From contig JALPMN010000642.1 of assembly GCA_024243835.1 (NCBI GenBank), positions 1 through 64,000 of the forward strand: a stretch of 64,000 nt of DNA, given 5' to 3'. Source of the DNA: Enteropsectra breve (Eukaryota > Microsporidia). Below the pieces are notes generated by a model. That model was not told where the DNA came from. It ran no database searches and saw only the letters and a list, made by a program, of their open reading frames with translations. Shown here one piece after another: positions 35,464-45,286 of the stretch (the first letter of the stretch is position 1; each line of letters starts with the position of its first letter). A program made the position numbers and the translations under genes.

Positions 35464-38082
35464 TTAGAAGGCAATTTCTCTCTTTAGCACATCCACGATG
35501 TCGCTGACAGTTCTGCCTTCCATGGGAACCGATCCCTGTAGCACCCCTTTAGAAATTCGCAGGTTGTTGGTCCTTAGCTTGCTAATAAGGCTCTCAATGA
35601 GCTCTTCATGGTTTTTGTAGACAATTCCCAAGAAAATCTCGTCGTCAGTCTCTGCAGTGATAAAGCCCAATTTCTCATTTTCCACGAGCATTGTTGATAT
35701 TGTACTCACAAGCTTTGAAACGTCCTTTTTTGTAAAATCACAGGCCTTTTCTGCATTGAAATAAATAAGCCCTGGCCTGTCAGTGCCAGAAAGGCTTATC
35801 TTCGAAAGATCATTTGAAATAAAACTGGTAGAAAGCACTTCTTTGCACTCGTTTAAATACTGGGTAAATCTTTTCTGAATGGCCTTCTGGTTTGTCTTAT
35901 TCATCATGTCAATATCCTTTTTCTCCAGTAGCGGCAGCATGCAGTCGTAAGTTACGGTTCTTCCACTTACAAGCTGCTCTTTCAGCGCACTCACATTCCT
36001 GTCAATCTCTTCAGCCTTTTCGCGAGAAACAGCTACAATTCTCCTTATGCTGGCCTGTACACCCGTTTCACTTATAAGCCTTACTTTCTTAATTTCACTG
36101 GTATTTTTAACATGAGTACCACTGCACAGATCCTTTATAGTATCCGTGTCATTTTTCATCTCGATCAGTCTTATTCCGCCGGAATAGTCCTCATCTCCGA
36201 GCTGCAGCTCACTGTCATTTTTAACATCTTCCTCGCTCAGGATCCGCACGGTTCCCTCAGCATTCGAAGAAACAAACGCATTTATATCATTTTCCAGTTT
36301 CAGCAGCATTTCTTCGGTCATACGGTTGCCCTCAAAATCAAAACGGCATTTTTCCGAGTCAACCAGCGATCCGCGCTGCACCGTTGGGAATATTTTTCTT
36401 AAAAAGTAATATAAAATATGGCATGTTGAGTGATTCGCTCTTGTCCTTTCCCTTTTGGTCTCATTAAAAGTCAAAATAGCAGCTTCTTTTATAGTTCCGC
36501 TGATAATTCCTGTGTGAAGCACATAGCCCCTGACTATCTGTGTGTCTTCAACAACAAATGTTCCCACAACTTCTTCATTCTCATCAACAAACTCAATTTT
36601 ACCGCTGTCTCCCACTTGTCCGCCCTTTTCTCCATAAAAGCATGTTTTATCGAACACCAGTGAAATTTTATCGCGTATTTCCTGTGCCTCGCTTATTGTC
36701 ACAAACTGGTTGTTGTGAATCACTGCTTTTAAATTCCCAAGTATCGAATTGTGCGTGTATTTGAAAGAGTCATCTGTTTTCTCGAAATCAAAAGACACAG
36801 AAATAACCGCCTTGGCTGTTCTGCTTTTGGCCTGTGCCTCCAGCTTGAGAGAATCGATGTTCGACAGATCAACACCAAGGCCCTTTTCTTTGGCCATCAG
36901 CTCAGTCAAATCAATGGGAAATCCATAGGTGTCGTAAAGAAGAAAAACCTCCTCTGAAGAAATCACTTCCCTATTTTCAGCCATTTTGTTGAAACGGGCA
37001 ATTCCCTTGGCGAGTGTTTTTACAAAAAGATTTTCTTCTGCATCCACCAGCTGTGCGTTTATTTTGAGATCCATAAAGGCAGCTGCGTGTGCAACGATCT
37101 GCGAAAGAACGCCCTGCTTGAGTTTCAAAATATCATGCGCATAACGAACTGCTCTCCTCAGAATTCTTCTCAGGGCGTACCCGACACCCTCGTTTGAAAA
37201 GACAAGCCCGTCATTCAGGCAGACAGCGATTGTTCGTGAGTGGTCGGCCAGCACCCTGAATGCCATGTCTGAAATGCACTCAGCTACATTCTCACTGTCA
37301 GTGTATTTAAACTCGCAGTTCTGTTCAATAAACTCAATAATACTTGAAAATGAATCTATTTTGTAGTTTGACTTAACATCCATAAGAATGCTAAGAAGCC
37401 TTTCAAATCCAATTCCAGTATCAATGTGCTTGGTCTCAAGCTCCACAAGGCCCTTTGGAGTTCTGCTGTACTCCATAAAAACGATATTCCAAATTTCAAT
37501 CACACTCGGATCATCCTGATTTACCAGACTAGACGCGTCTCTGTTTCCAATCCGGTCATAGTGAATTTCAGTGCACGGTCCACACGGGCCATACTCCCCC
37601 ATCTCCCAAAAGTTGTCTTTAGCTGATGAGGGAATTATTCTGCTCTCATCAACATACTTCTTCCAGATACTGCGGGACTCCTTATCCATATCTTCGTATA
37701 TCGTAACGTATATATTTTCCTTCTTCAGGCCAAGATCTTCGATTAAAAACTCGTAGGCAAATTTTATCGCCTCCTCCTTGAAATAGTCCCCAAAGGACCA
37801 GTTTCCAAGCATCTCAAAGAATGTGTGGTGATAATTGTCTTTGCCAACATCATCAAGATCATTGTGCTTTCCTCCTGCACGTATGCAGCGCTGAATAGTG
37901 CACACTCTTTTGTGGGAAGGCTTCTCTCCAAGGAATATCTTTTTGAACTGCACCATACCGCTGTTAGTGAAGAGAAGCGATGGATCGTTCGCTGGCAGTA
38001 CCGATGATGAGGGCAAACTCACATGCTCGTGCTTTGTGAAAAAATCTGTAAAACGTTTTTTCAGCAGTGTACTCGTCCACAT
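35464..38082 (-). CDS. ALA1: Alanyl-tRNA synthetase, cytosolic
   Basis: The 872-residue enzyme is full length for the catalytic, tRNA-recognition, editing and C-Ala regions. Class II motifs are seen early: GGKHNDLDDVG, HHTFFEMLGNWSFGDYFK and GPCGPCTEIHYDRIGNR. The tRNA-recognition region includes RRILRRAVRYA. The editing site shows NHSTCHIL (the H-x3-H zinc motif) and CSGTHVKNTSEI (C-x3-H). The C-terminus ends GRTVSDIVDVLKREIAF. It charges tRNA-Ala in the cytosol, probably the only copy because mitosomes lack translation. AAAATTTTACC lies just upstream of the ATG. Confidence 0.97.
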   Translation of the reverse strand: MWTSTLLKKRFTDFFTKHEHVSLPSSSVLPANDPSLLFTNSGMVQFKKIFLGEKPSHKRVCTIQRCIRAGGKHNDLDDVGKDNYHHTFFEMLGNWSFGDYFKEEAIKFAYEFLIEDLGLKKENIYVTIYEDMDKESRSIWKKYVDESRIIPSSAKDNFWEMGEYGPCGPCTEIHYDRIGNRDASSLVNQDDPSVIEIWNIVFMEYSRTPKGLVELETKHIDTGIGFERLLSILMDVKSNYKIDSFSSIIEFIEQNCEFKYTDSENVAECISDMAFRVLADHSRTIAVCLNDGLVFSNEGVGYALRRILRRAVRYAHDILKLKQGVLSQIVAHAAAFMDLKINAQLVDAEENLFVKTLAKGIARFNKMAENREVISSEEVFLLYDTYGFPIDLTELMAKEKGLGVDLSNIDSLKLEAQAKSRTAKAVISVSFDFEKTDDSFKYTHNSILGNLKAVIHNNQFVTISEAQEIRDKISLVFDKTCFYGEKGGQVGDSGKIEFVDENEEVVGTFVVEDTQIVRGYVLHTGIISGTIKEAAILTFNETKRERTRANHSTCHILYYFLRKIFPTVQRGSLVDSEKCRFDFEGNRMTEEMLLKLENDINAFVSSNAEGTVRILSEEDVKNDSELQLGDEDYSGGIRLIEMKNDTDTIKDLCSGTHVKNTSEIKKVRLISETGVQASIRRIVAVSREKAEEIDRNVSALKEQLVSGRTVTYDCMLPLLEKKDIDMMNKTNQKAIQKRFTQYLNECKEVLSTSFISNDLSKISLSGTDRPGLIYFNAEKACDFTKKDVSKLVSTISTMLVENEKLGFITAETDDEIFLGIVYKNHEELIESLISKLRTNNLRISKGVLQGSVPMEGRTVSDIVDVLKREIAF

Positions 38083-38101
38083 GTAAGATGGTAAAATTTT
38101 T
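38083..38101 (-). promoter_or_regulatory. AAATTT + ACC start-proximal block of AlaRS
   Basis: On the minus strand AAAATTTTACC followed by ATCTTAC and the ATG. It is a weaker CC version of the signal. Confidence 0.5.
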
Positions 38102-38198
38102 CAGCAATTTGAGGAGAAAATCAATTAAAAAGACACCAATGGATTTAAAATACAGTGCCGGTGTATGTTTTCAATAGAACAACAAACATAAAGTACAA

Positions 38199-38468
38199 AT
38201 GCATATTTTAGAACAGCACGAGAATACAGTTCACGTGCTAGCATATGAAGCATTTAATTTAGGAATGCCATTTTTGTCGGGGAGTAAGTAAGTTTTGTAG
38301 TAAAATAATAAAATAGGCAATATGATGTTTTATTAGACTATTGAAGACTTTGATATAAACTATGACAATATGGCTTTTATTACAGGGCATCTTCGAGCAT
38401 GGATAAAAATAATTATGTCTCTATGGCCCAAACAAGTAAGTTATTTTGAAAATGTTATTATTTATCTT
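38199..38468 (+). CDS. Candidate small spliced gene (uncertain)
   Basis: An ATG at 38199 opens a frame of 30 codons that ends in a TAA inside a perfect 5' splice-site sequence, GTAAGTAAG at 38284. If 38284-38385 (GTAAGT to TTACAG, 102 nt) is removed, the frame continues through PFLSGRHLRAWIKIIMSLWPKQ and stops at about 38468, giving some 56 residues. A second GTAAGT follows the CAA codon at 38433-38435 and could start another intron ending near 38531 (TTAACCTCAG), giving a shorter end. The frame is unusually amphipathic for spacer DNA. No AAATTT/CCC block stands at the ATG. I do not recognise the product. Confidence 0.3.
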
Positions 38469-38582
38469 TAATTAAATACCCATGATTTAAACTAATCACA
38501 TTAGCTATTTAGTACGTCCTTTTAACCTCAGAAATAATACATTCTTCAAAATTATTTAAAAATAAAAATTTATTTTTTTCCC
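38469..38582 (+). promoter_or_regulatory. Start region of UTP14
   Basis: AT-rich stretch ending AAAAATTTATTTTTTTCCC directly before the UTP14 ATG. It could also contain the 3' end of the candidate small spliced gene. Confidence 0.45.
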
Positions 38583-39545
38583 ATGAACAGTAAAAAAGTT
38601 TTGTTGGACGACTTGCTAGAAGATACCGAAATGGGCAGTGACATGCTCACAAAGCCATCCAATCCAGTTTATGATCTGATAAAAGATGAAATCAACGAAT
38701 TTCTAGATCGGCCTGCAGAGAAAAGAGTTTTCAAGAAGAACACCACATTCTTCAGCACAGCACCAAAAAGCGCCCTAAAGGAGGGGATTAACACTGTAAT
38801 AAAGTCGCGTACAGTCCAGGAGGAGCGGATTCAAAAGGCCCTCCAGTTTGATTTTGACCGCAAAATGCAGAGAATCAATAAAATAAAAAGCAAGGACTTC
38901 CGGCGTCTCAACCGAAGAGACAAGATCCGCAAAGAGACTGCTCTTGACTCTGATAATGAGGAATCAGAGGATGATTCTGAAGCATCAGAAAACTCTTCAA
39001 AAAGGCCTGCTACATCAGCAACCACAATAACAAAGCCAATAATCGAGTTTGATGTTGACTCCACTGAAGAGGAATTTAACCACGAGCAGAAGTCTCTGGT
39101 CAGAAATGCGTTTGAAGTCCCTGAGGACAGTTCATCAGAAACTGATTTTGTCATAGAGAAAAGGGAGGTTGTGGATGCAGAGGCTCCTCAGGCGAATGAG
39201 ATTTTTATGCCTGGGTGGGATGACTGGGCCGGAGAAGGCCTTGCGAACAAAAAATGCAAAGCAAACACATTTGTTGATTTCAAGGAGGGAATTAAAGCGC
39301 AGGATAGAAAAGATTTTCTGAAGAGCAACGTAATAATAAATGAAAACATCACAATTCCTGAGAAGTACAAGGCCTCACTTCCATATGGATACAACACCAA
39401 GGAATACATAACTAAAGTAAACATACCTGTGTCTCTGGAGACAAATTCAACCAGAGTTTTTAACAGATTTGTGAAGCTGTCCAGCAAGGAGGAAGAAATT
39501 GCTGGTAAAGAAATTGCACCCGCTGAATTTGAGCCTGAATATTAA
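38583..39545 (+). CDS. UTP14: SSU processome protein UTP14
   Basis: The 320-residue protein has the Utp14 C-terminal signature: FMPGWDDWAGEG near residue 210, then DRKDFLKSNVIINENITIPEKYKASLPYGYNTKEYITKVNIPVS, which follows the family order (LPGWGSWAG, RxDxxLxNVIISE, KYxxxxLPYPFxSxEQYExSLRxPIG). The N-terminal half is basic then acidic (residues 100-170), typical of nucleolar proteins. Utp14 activates the DEAH helicase Dhr1 that removes U3 from pre-18S rRNA. At 320 residues it is about a third of the yeast protein. It pairs functionally with UTP15 at 17.9 kb. Confidence 0.88.
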   Translation: MNSKKVLLDDLLEDTEMGSDMLTKPSNPVYDLIKDEINEFLDRPAEKRVFKKNTTFFSTAPKSALKEGINTVIKSRTVQEERIQKALQFDFDRKMQRINKIKSKDFRRLNRRDKIRKETALDSDNEESEDDSEASENSSKRPATSATTITKPIIEFDVDSTEEEFNHEQKSLVRNAFEVPEDSSSETDFVIEKREVVDAEAPQANEIFMPGWDDWAGEGLANKKCKANTFVDFKEGIKAQDRKDFLKSNVIINENITIPEKYKASLPYGYNTKEYITKVNIPVSLETNSTRVFNRFVKLSSKEEEIAGKEIAPAEFEPEY

Positions 39546-39577
39546 ATTGATTCTAAATATTAGATTTAAATAAATGA

Positions 39578-42160
39578 TTATCTTCCATTTTTAAGAATCT
39601 TGAGATGATTTAGATATTTTCTTCTTGTTCTTCTGCTCGGATGGATCAGTCCTTCAGCAAAGTATTTTATAAAATACTCAGAAACATCTGCAATATTATT
39701 TTCCTTATTTCTAACATTTCCCACTGTGCTATAAATCAAAGTTAGTTTATTTATGATATTTGCAATACACGCATTAACTTCATCTTTACATTTCTCATCG
39801 AGTGAAAAGAACCAAATAAAATTAAAAATATGCATTAGAAGATCTGTATCGTCTACCATGTTTACGACATTAGAAATTGCAGCAAATCCATGCTTTCGTG
39901 AATCAATGCATTTAGATGTGACCGAGTCCTGAAGCAAAGGCCATAGCATTTGGGCATTTGCAAGACTTGTAATCTTTGCAATAATTTTCAAAATATTGAC
40001 TATTTTTCGGCTTTGCTTGTCGTCTTTAAGCTCAAGCGCTGCAAGCTTGTAGTCAGTAATCAGCACAGAAACCACTAAGGCTTCGTTGCCATTACACAGC
40101 TCTGCAAACAAGTCATTCATTAGCTCTCTTCTTCTGTCTCTAAAATCAAGTTTTAGGTAGCACAGTGTATTTTCAATGCCTATTTTTTTGTTTATAGAAA
40201 GTATGAGCTGTTTTATCAGTATTAGGCTCAAAGTGGCAGTGCTTGATTTAAGAGAGCCAGATCTTCCGTAGTCCGTCTTATAAACAAGTGTCATTAGTAT
40301 CTCGAGAAGCACCTCTTTCCCAACATTCTTTATTTTATTGATGTACAAATTTAAGTAAGTCAGCAACTCATCACATACTTGACCATTTTTCAAGAGATTT
40401 GCAGAGATACAAAATATTGTCCGATTTGTGTATATTTTTCTAAAGATCTTTTTGAAAATTGTGTATATTTGCTGTATTTCTGGCATATATTGAGTATTTG
40501 TGTTATTCTTAGATGTATTCAGAGACAAATCATCAGAGCTATTATTATCTTCTTCTTTTGACTGTTTGTATTCAATGGCTGCACTGATATTTTCAATTCT
40601 GCTTTCAAGTGTTTCTTCCAGAATTTTTGCATCTAAGTGCCTGCAAAATACTGCTATGTTTCTATAGTCCATATGCTTCAGTGCTGTGCGAGCCATCTTT
40701 ATTTTCACATTCTCGTCAATAAGTGGGACAAGTTTATAGATCAGAGTCTCATTTTTTGAGCTTAAAATGATTGATGTCATTTTATCATTATGCTTTATTT
40801 TTCCAACGGATAATAGTTTTAGGTAGAACAAAGCAGTCGCCTCCTCGCTTAATTTTCTTTTGACACACATTTCTATGAATGTGTCTTCTTCTATTTTGAA
40901 TTTACCGCCATTAAAAGCATACAATTTATACACAAGAGATAAAAATAGGTCTATATTTACATCCGGGCCTATATTCTTCGAGAGTATACTGCACAAGCCT
41001 TCGGTACTGAGCAAGAATTTATAGTTTGAAATAGAAAAATCTTGATTTGAAAGCATATTTTCCAATGTCTTCACAGCATCGGTTTCTACAATCGACAATC
41101 TATAGAACTGTTTTACCAGAAAACTGGTTAGCTTATCATTTGCAGGCCTGTTGATCTGCGACAGTAAAAGAAGTATTTTCGGATGCGCCCTGTAACCATA
41201 AAGCTTAGTCAGTAGGCTTACTATGCTTTTATCATAGGGGAAGGGGGCGTATGTCACAAGGGCTTTTATTGCAGAGAGAGCCAATTCGTGGGCAGCACTG
41301 TTGTAAAAACAATTGCGTTTATACACATCATGCAGTATATTGATAAGCTCATTTTGAATAAATTGTGAAAAACTGTCTTTATTGTTGCCATATTCATTTG
41401 TGCTTTTGTCATTTTCTGGCTCTAACTGCTGTGCTTTAGATCTGTACTTTGCTAGCAAAATGAAGTTTAGTGCTGCTGTGGCAAATATTATTCGAACATT
41501 TGTTGATGTGGATCTTGAGTATCGTAACACTACAGAGTCCGCAGATTGTGTATGAGAAGATAATAAATAGCATGAAAGAAGCATTACACTGAAGTTTCTG
41601 TTGTTGGGTGGATTCAAAAGGATCTTTAGAGCATTTTCATGAAAATGAAGAAGCATTTCATGCACTACTGGGATTACAGCATCTTGATGTTTATGCACAA
41701 ATTTAAAAAGAAGTTTATATAGCTGATAGTTTGTTTGCTCGTACAAACAAAAGTGAAGACTTTGTTGATCTCTAACCTCAGGATCATTTTTAGTCCCACA
41801 TACTGTATGATGTAAACAATCATCGTTTTCTGTCTGGATTGGTGATGTTAAAAACGCTTTTATTTGTACATATAAATCATCAGCACACATAGGGCCACTC
41901 TCGCACTGAAATATGTTGCTATCTTGTCCTTTAGAGCTCTTGTTTTCTTCAATATATTGTTTTGTTATCGCAATAGCCTTGCGCAGAGTTTCGTAATTTA
42001 TCGCACATTCATCTTTGATGTAAAAAAACAAGAGCTCAGCATATTCGGCAGTGCCCAGGATCCTTAGTTCCTTATCGATCTTACCTTTGTTGATCTTTGG
42101 TCCTTTAAAATATTCTCGAAAAAGCCTATTGGACAGTTCCCTTTGTTTTGTACTTTTCAT
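39578..42160 (-). CDS. HSH155: U2 snRNP SF3b subunit SF3B1/Hsh155 (HEAT-repeat part)
   Basis: The 860-residue HEAT-repeat protein aligns by eye with the C-terminal repeats of SF3B1. [18 protein letters not shown] corresponds to [38 protein letters not shown] corresponds to the DRDLVHRQTASAVVQHM region. [12 protein letters not shown] corresponds to HLLNYVWPN. The end [21 protein letters not shown] matches the diagnostic [22 protein letters not shown]. SF3B1 clamps the branch-point/U2 helix in the spliceosome, so its retention implies active splicing. The long N-terminal U2AF-binding part is missing. The start at 42160 has TATCCCTAAAA upstream. The stop lies 32 bp from the UTP14 stop. Confidence 0.75.
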   Translation of the reverse strand: [860 protein letters not shown]

Positions 42161-42325
42161 TTTTAGGGATAACTCTATAAAAGCCACTGAAACAATCAAT
42201 GCTAAGCCTTCTAGATCAACTGCGATAAATAAAAAGTAATTTTAAAACTTTCATCTGGGAAGAAAAAGGCTGATTGAGTTCCTTAGGAAGAGCAGGTTCT
42301 TTAGATTTAATTTATTATCCCTTAA

Positions 42326-43204
42326 ATGAAAATTTTATCGCTGACATGGAATACGCATGGATTTACAGCGCTGCCATTTACCTTGCAAGAGGATGCTGAT
42401 ATTGTGACCATCTCGCTGCAAGAATGCCCCTTGCTTCCAGACACAGGGCTGCTTTTCCCATCAATGAAGCACCGATTCTTCACCAGCTCTGGCCCCCTGC
42501 AGACAATTATTCTCTCTAAGCAGCCGGTAAAGATAGCAACTATGAAAATCGGGATGGGAATCGGAAGCTACGTGAACAAGGGCTTCATAGCATGCATGCT
42601 AAACAATGCTATTGTGCACATAAATGTGCATTTGGCTGCGCATGAGGACAAGAACGATGTTAGAATGGAGCAGATTGCTAAGATTTTAAAATACATAAAT
42701 TACACCGATTATGCCTACAAACTAGTCATTTTCACAGGCGATTTTAATTTCAGGGTGTACAAAAACGAGGAGCAGGGGGCGTACTTTTTGAAAAAATACA
42801 GGTCTTTCCAGGAGAGCAAGATCGGCTTCGAGCATACCTTCAAATACAAGGGACATGTTCTTGGCAATAAAAGAACACCCTCCTACTGCGATAGAATATT
42901 TTTAAACAAGAGATACCCGGTGAAATTCTTTTACTACAAAAGTTTTCACGATATTGTAGAGAGTGATCATAAGCCCGTTTGCCTGTACTTTTCAGTGGAC
43001 AAGCTCCACATGCGCTATTCACATGGAATGCGAAACATCCGATCCATTACTATAAGAGAGAAGCTTACGAGCTTCTATCACAGAATATACAGGAACAGGA
43101 TACCCATAACTGCCATTTCGTTGTGTGCTACTGGCTACCTTTCTTTTAAAATTATCTTCCCGGCACTTCTGGCTCTTTTCTACTGGCTCTTCTACAGAAA
43201 GTAG
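42326..43204 (+). CDS. Inositol polyphosphate 5-phosphatase, tail-anchored
   Basis: The 292-residue protein has the endonuclease/5-phosphatase core in order: TWNTHG, SLQECP (metal-binding Glu), NKGFIACMLN, VNVHLAAHEDKNDVR-type segment, FTGDFNFRVYK (family: GDLNYRI), FEHTFKYK (FxPTYKY), KRTPSYCDRIF (RTPSWCDRIL) and SDHKPVCLYF. It should remove the 5-phosphate from PI(4,5)P2 or soluble inositol phosphates. A single hydrophobic segment at about 260-288 ends the protein (LLALFYWLFYRK), so it is probably anchored to the ER or another membrane by its tail. TTATCCCTTAA precedes the ATG. It is divergent from SF3B1 with only 165 bp between starts. Confidence 0.9.
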   Translation: MKILSLTWNTHGFTALPFTLQEDADIVTISLQECPLLPDTGLLFPSMKHRFFTSSGPLQTIILSKQPVKIATMKIGMGIGSYVNKGFIACMLNNAIVHINVHLAAHEDKNDVRMEQIAKILKYINYTDYAYKLVIFTGDFNFRVYKNEEQGAYFLKKYRSFQESKIGFEHTFKYKGHVLGNKRTPSYCDRIFLNKRYPVKFFYYKSFHDIVESDHKPVCLYFSVDKLHMRYSHGMRNIRSITIREKLTSFYHRIYRNRIPITAISLCATGYLSFKIIFPALLALFYWLFYRK

Positions 43205-43484
43205 ATCATATTCAGCATATCATTATTAAACTTTGTCTAACGGCTACTTTTATCTTCTTTTAACACTCTTTGAGCAGTGCGAAAGTCAAACTTCTCTGAC
43301 ACCGATCTGATAAAATAGGCATTTGTTAACAGCATAGACAAATGTGTTTCAATATAGTTTAAACAAGCATCGATAGATCTTTTAATAACACAATAGTTTT
43401 GCTCTTATCATTAGCTATATCACACTTACTCACTTTTATGTAGAAACTATCGGATATAAAATTTTTATAAGAAGATGGCAAATA

Positions 43485-44060
43485 ATGAAAGCTTTCTTTG
43501 TGAGCTGCAACATGAACAAAGAGGACAAGGCGCTGAAAGAGTTTCAGTCTAAGGCGGAGCTTAATGCCACAAATTTCCCCATAATTGAGATAGGACCCAG
43601 CACGAATTTCGAAAAAGAACTCGAATTTGAACTGGCAATGCTGAGATCAAGCAAGTCATTTCTGAAGTTTGAAGAGCACAAGAGCTTTGTGATAGTAAAG
43701 TCCACGGGGGATATTTTGCCATCGCAGATAGTAAAACAATTTCGAAATCTAAATTATGAATTCAAACACGTGCAGCGGATTGTGCCACTGGACTACTTTG
43801 GGTCGTTTGACGAAGACAAAATTAAAAAATATGTTATGAACACTAAATTTTCAGGCAGCTTCAAGATAGCCTATGAAGGACGGCTCTGCCCAGAGGGAAC
43901 AAAAGAGAGAATTTTCCAGGCTGTGATTCCCATGGTCAATTCTCCCGTTAATCTAAAGAATCCAGATTTTGTGATTCTGGTGCAGGCCTTCAAAAAGCAT
44001 ATCGGAATTACGATCACTGAGAACGATCCCAAAAATTTCAATTTTATGGAAACCTTTTAG
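43485..44060 (+). CDS. TAN1: THUMP-domain tRNA acetylation factor TAN1
   Basis: The 191-residue protein follows Tan1/THUMPD1: an N-terminal MKAFFVSCNMNKEDKALKEF segment, then a THUMP domain with HVQRIVPLDYFGSFDE, FKIAYEGRLCPEG, AVIPMVNSPVNLKNPDFVILVQAFKKHIGITI. Tan1 binds tRNA and assists the Kre33/NAT10 acetyltransferase in making N4-acetylcytidine-12 in Leu and Ser tRNAs. The length is shorter than yeast (289). AAAATTTTTATAAG lies 15-30 bp upstream of the ATG. An overlapping ATG in another frame at 43474 does not lead to a long frame. Confidence 0.87.
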   Translation: MKAFFVSCNMNKEDKALKEFQSKAELNATNFPIIEIGPSTNFEKELEFELAMLRSSKSFLKFEEHKSFVIVKSTGDILPSQIVKQFRNLNYEFKHVQRIVPLDYFGSFDEDKIKKYVMNTKFSGSFKIAYEGRLCPEGTKERIFQAVIPMVNSPVNLKNPDFVILVQAFKKHIGITITENDPKNFNFMETF

Positions 44061-44328
44061 CGCAAGAATTCTTTCATTAATGATAAAGCTACTTGAATAT
44101 CAAGCCAAAGCAACAATAGAGTCACAAAAATAAAGCATTGCGTAAAAATATTGAGTTTATGGTTTATACTTGCTGACTTTTGTATAATAACGGTAAAATA
44201 TAAAGTCATGAGAGTAATTTGCTGTTATTATGATTTTAATCTTTTAATTAAATTCATTTTACCTTTGTTACTGTAGAATAGCTTAGGGGCTTTATGGAAT
44301 GTATTGCCATTCCCTATTTAGCAATGAA

Positions 44329-45123
44329 TCACTCGCTTTTATTGTTGGCTACTTTCTGTTGAAACTCATTCCTTTTGCTTGAAGGCACAGCAGATATCAC
44401 TTGGCTAACTATGTAATCAAGAAACTCTGAAGGCTCGTTTTTGGCCTGTGTGAGTGATTTGCATAGTGCTTTGGCAAAACTTGAAAAGTTGCTTTTAAAG
44501 AGTCTTTTTGCGATTAGACGGTGAACAATTTGGCATTTGCTGGTAGACCACATTTTCACATTATTGACGGCAGCTAAAAGATCGTCTGAGGCATTGAACT
44601 CAAGAATCTCAACACACTCAAGGATATTTTCAAGGACATCACTTTTACCGATAACCTCACTATTTTCAAAAATAGCGATGTAAATGCGTTCAGACAAAGC
44701 TCCTGGGCACATTTTGAAAAATCTCTGCAGAAAAACAACTGTTTTTCTCAGCTCGCAGATATTTGTAAACTCACTAATAAAATATGAACAGAGCGTCTCT
44801 TCCATCTCTGTTCGAGATTCTGCTGCCAGATCCACGGTATTCAGCACAGACAAGACATCAAATAACTCGCAGAGAATTAGCTCATTCTTCATAAAATCCG
44901 ATGATGAATTCACCCCTGGGCGAGCCACCTTCCTAGATCTTTTCCCCTGTTTCCCAAAAACCTGTTTCATCTCTTTGCTTGTATTCACAAAATCATATGT
45001 TATTTTTTCGCCCGCCATGATTTTCCCGAAATCAATGCCCGTTTTATTTATTCCAGCCGATCGTATAAAGCAGCCAGCAACGTATTCCTTTTCTCGCTCA
45101 GTCATCAGCGATTTTTTGTCCAT
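44329..45123 (-). CDS. Orphan helical protein, 264 residues
   Basis: Not recognised. The first ~75 residues are basic (GKQGKRSRKVARPG), and the remaining part is predicted helical, HEAT/ARM-like, without membrane segments. The start is the ATG at 45123, directly after GACCCAA; the open frame further upstream lacks an ATG. It converges with TAN1 (268 bp) and diverges from the PHD gene (163 bp). Likely nuclear on the basis of the basic N-terminus, which is inference. Confidence 0.7.
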   Translation of the reverse strand: MDKKSLMTEREKEYVAGCFIRSAGINKTGIDFGKIMAGEKITYDFVNTSKEMKQVFGKQGKRSRKVARPGVNSSSDFMKNELILCELFDVLSVLNTVDLAAESRTEMEETLCSYFISEFTNICELRKTVVFLQRFFKMCPGALSERIYIAIFENSEVIGKSDVLENILECVEILEFNASDDLLAAVNNVKMWSTSKCQIVHRLIAKRLFKSNFSSFAKALCKSLTQAKNEPSEFLDYIVSQVISAVPSSKRNEFQQKVANNKSE

Positions 45124-45286
45124 TTGGGTCAACAAAAAAGTGTTTTTGAATAATACGATGTAGTTTTATAAAGAAATTGGCTCAAAGATAATTGTAAATA
45201 CAATGGCCTGTGCATCCAAACTGATAATTTTTTATATTCGCTTTAGGTGATGCATTTTTTTAAACAATGGCCGTCCCCATTCATAA

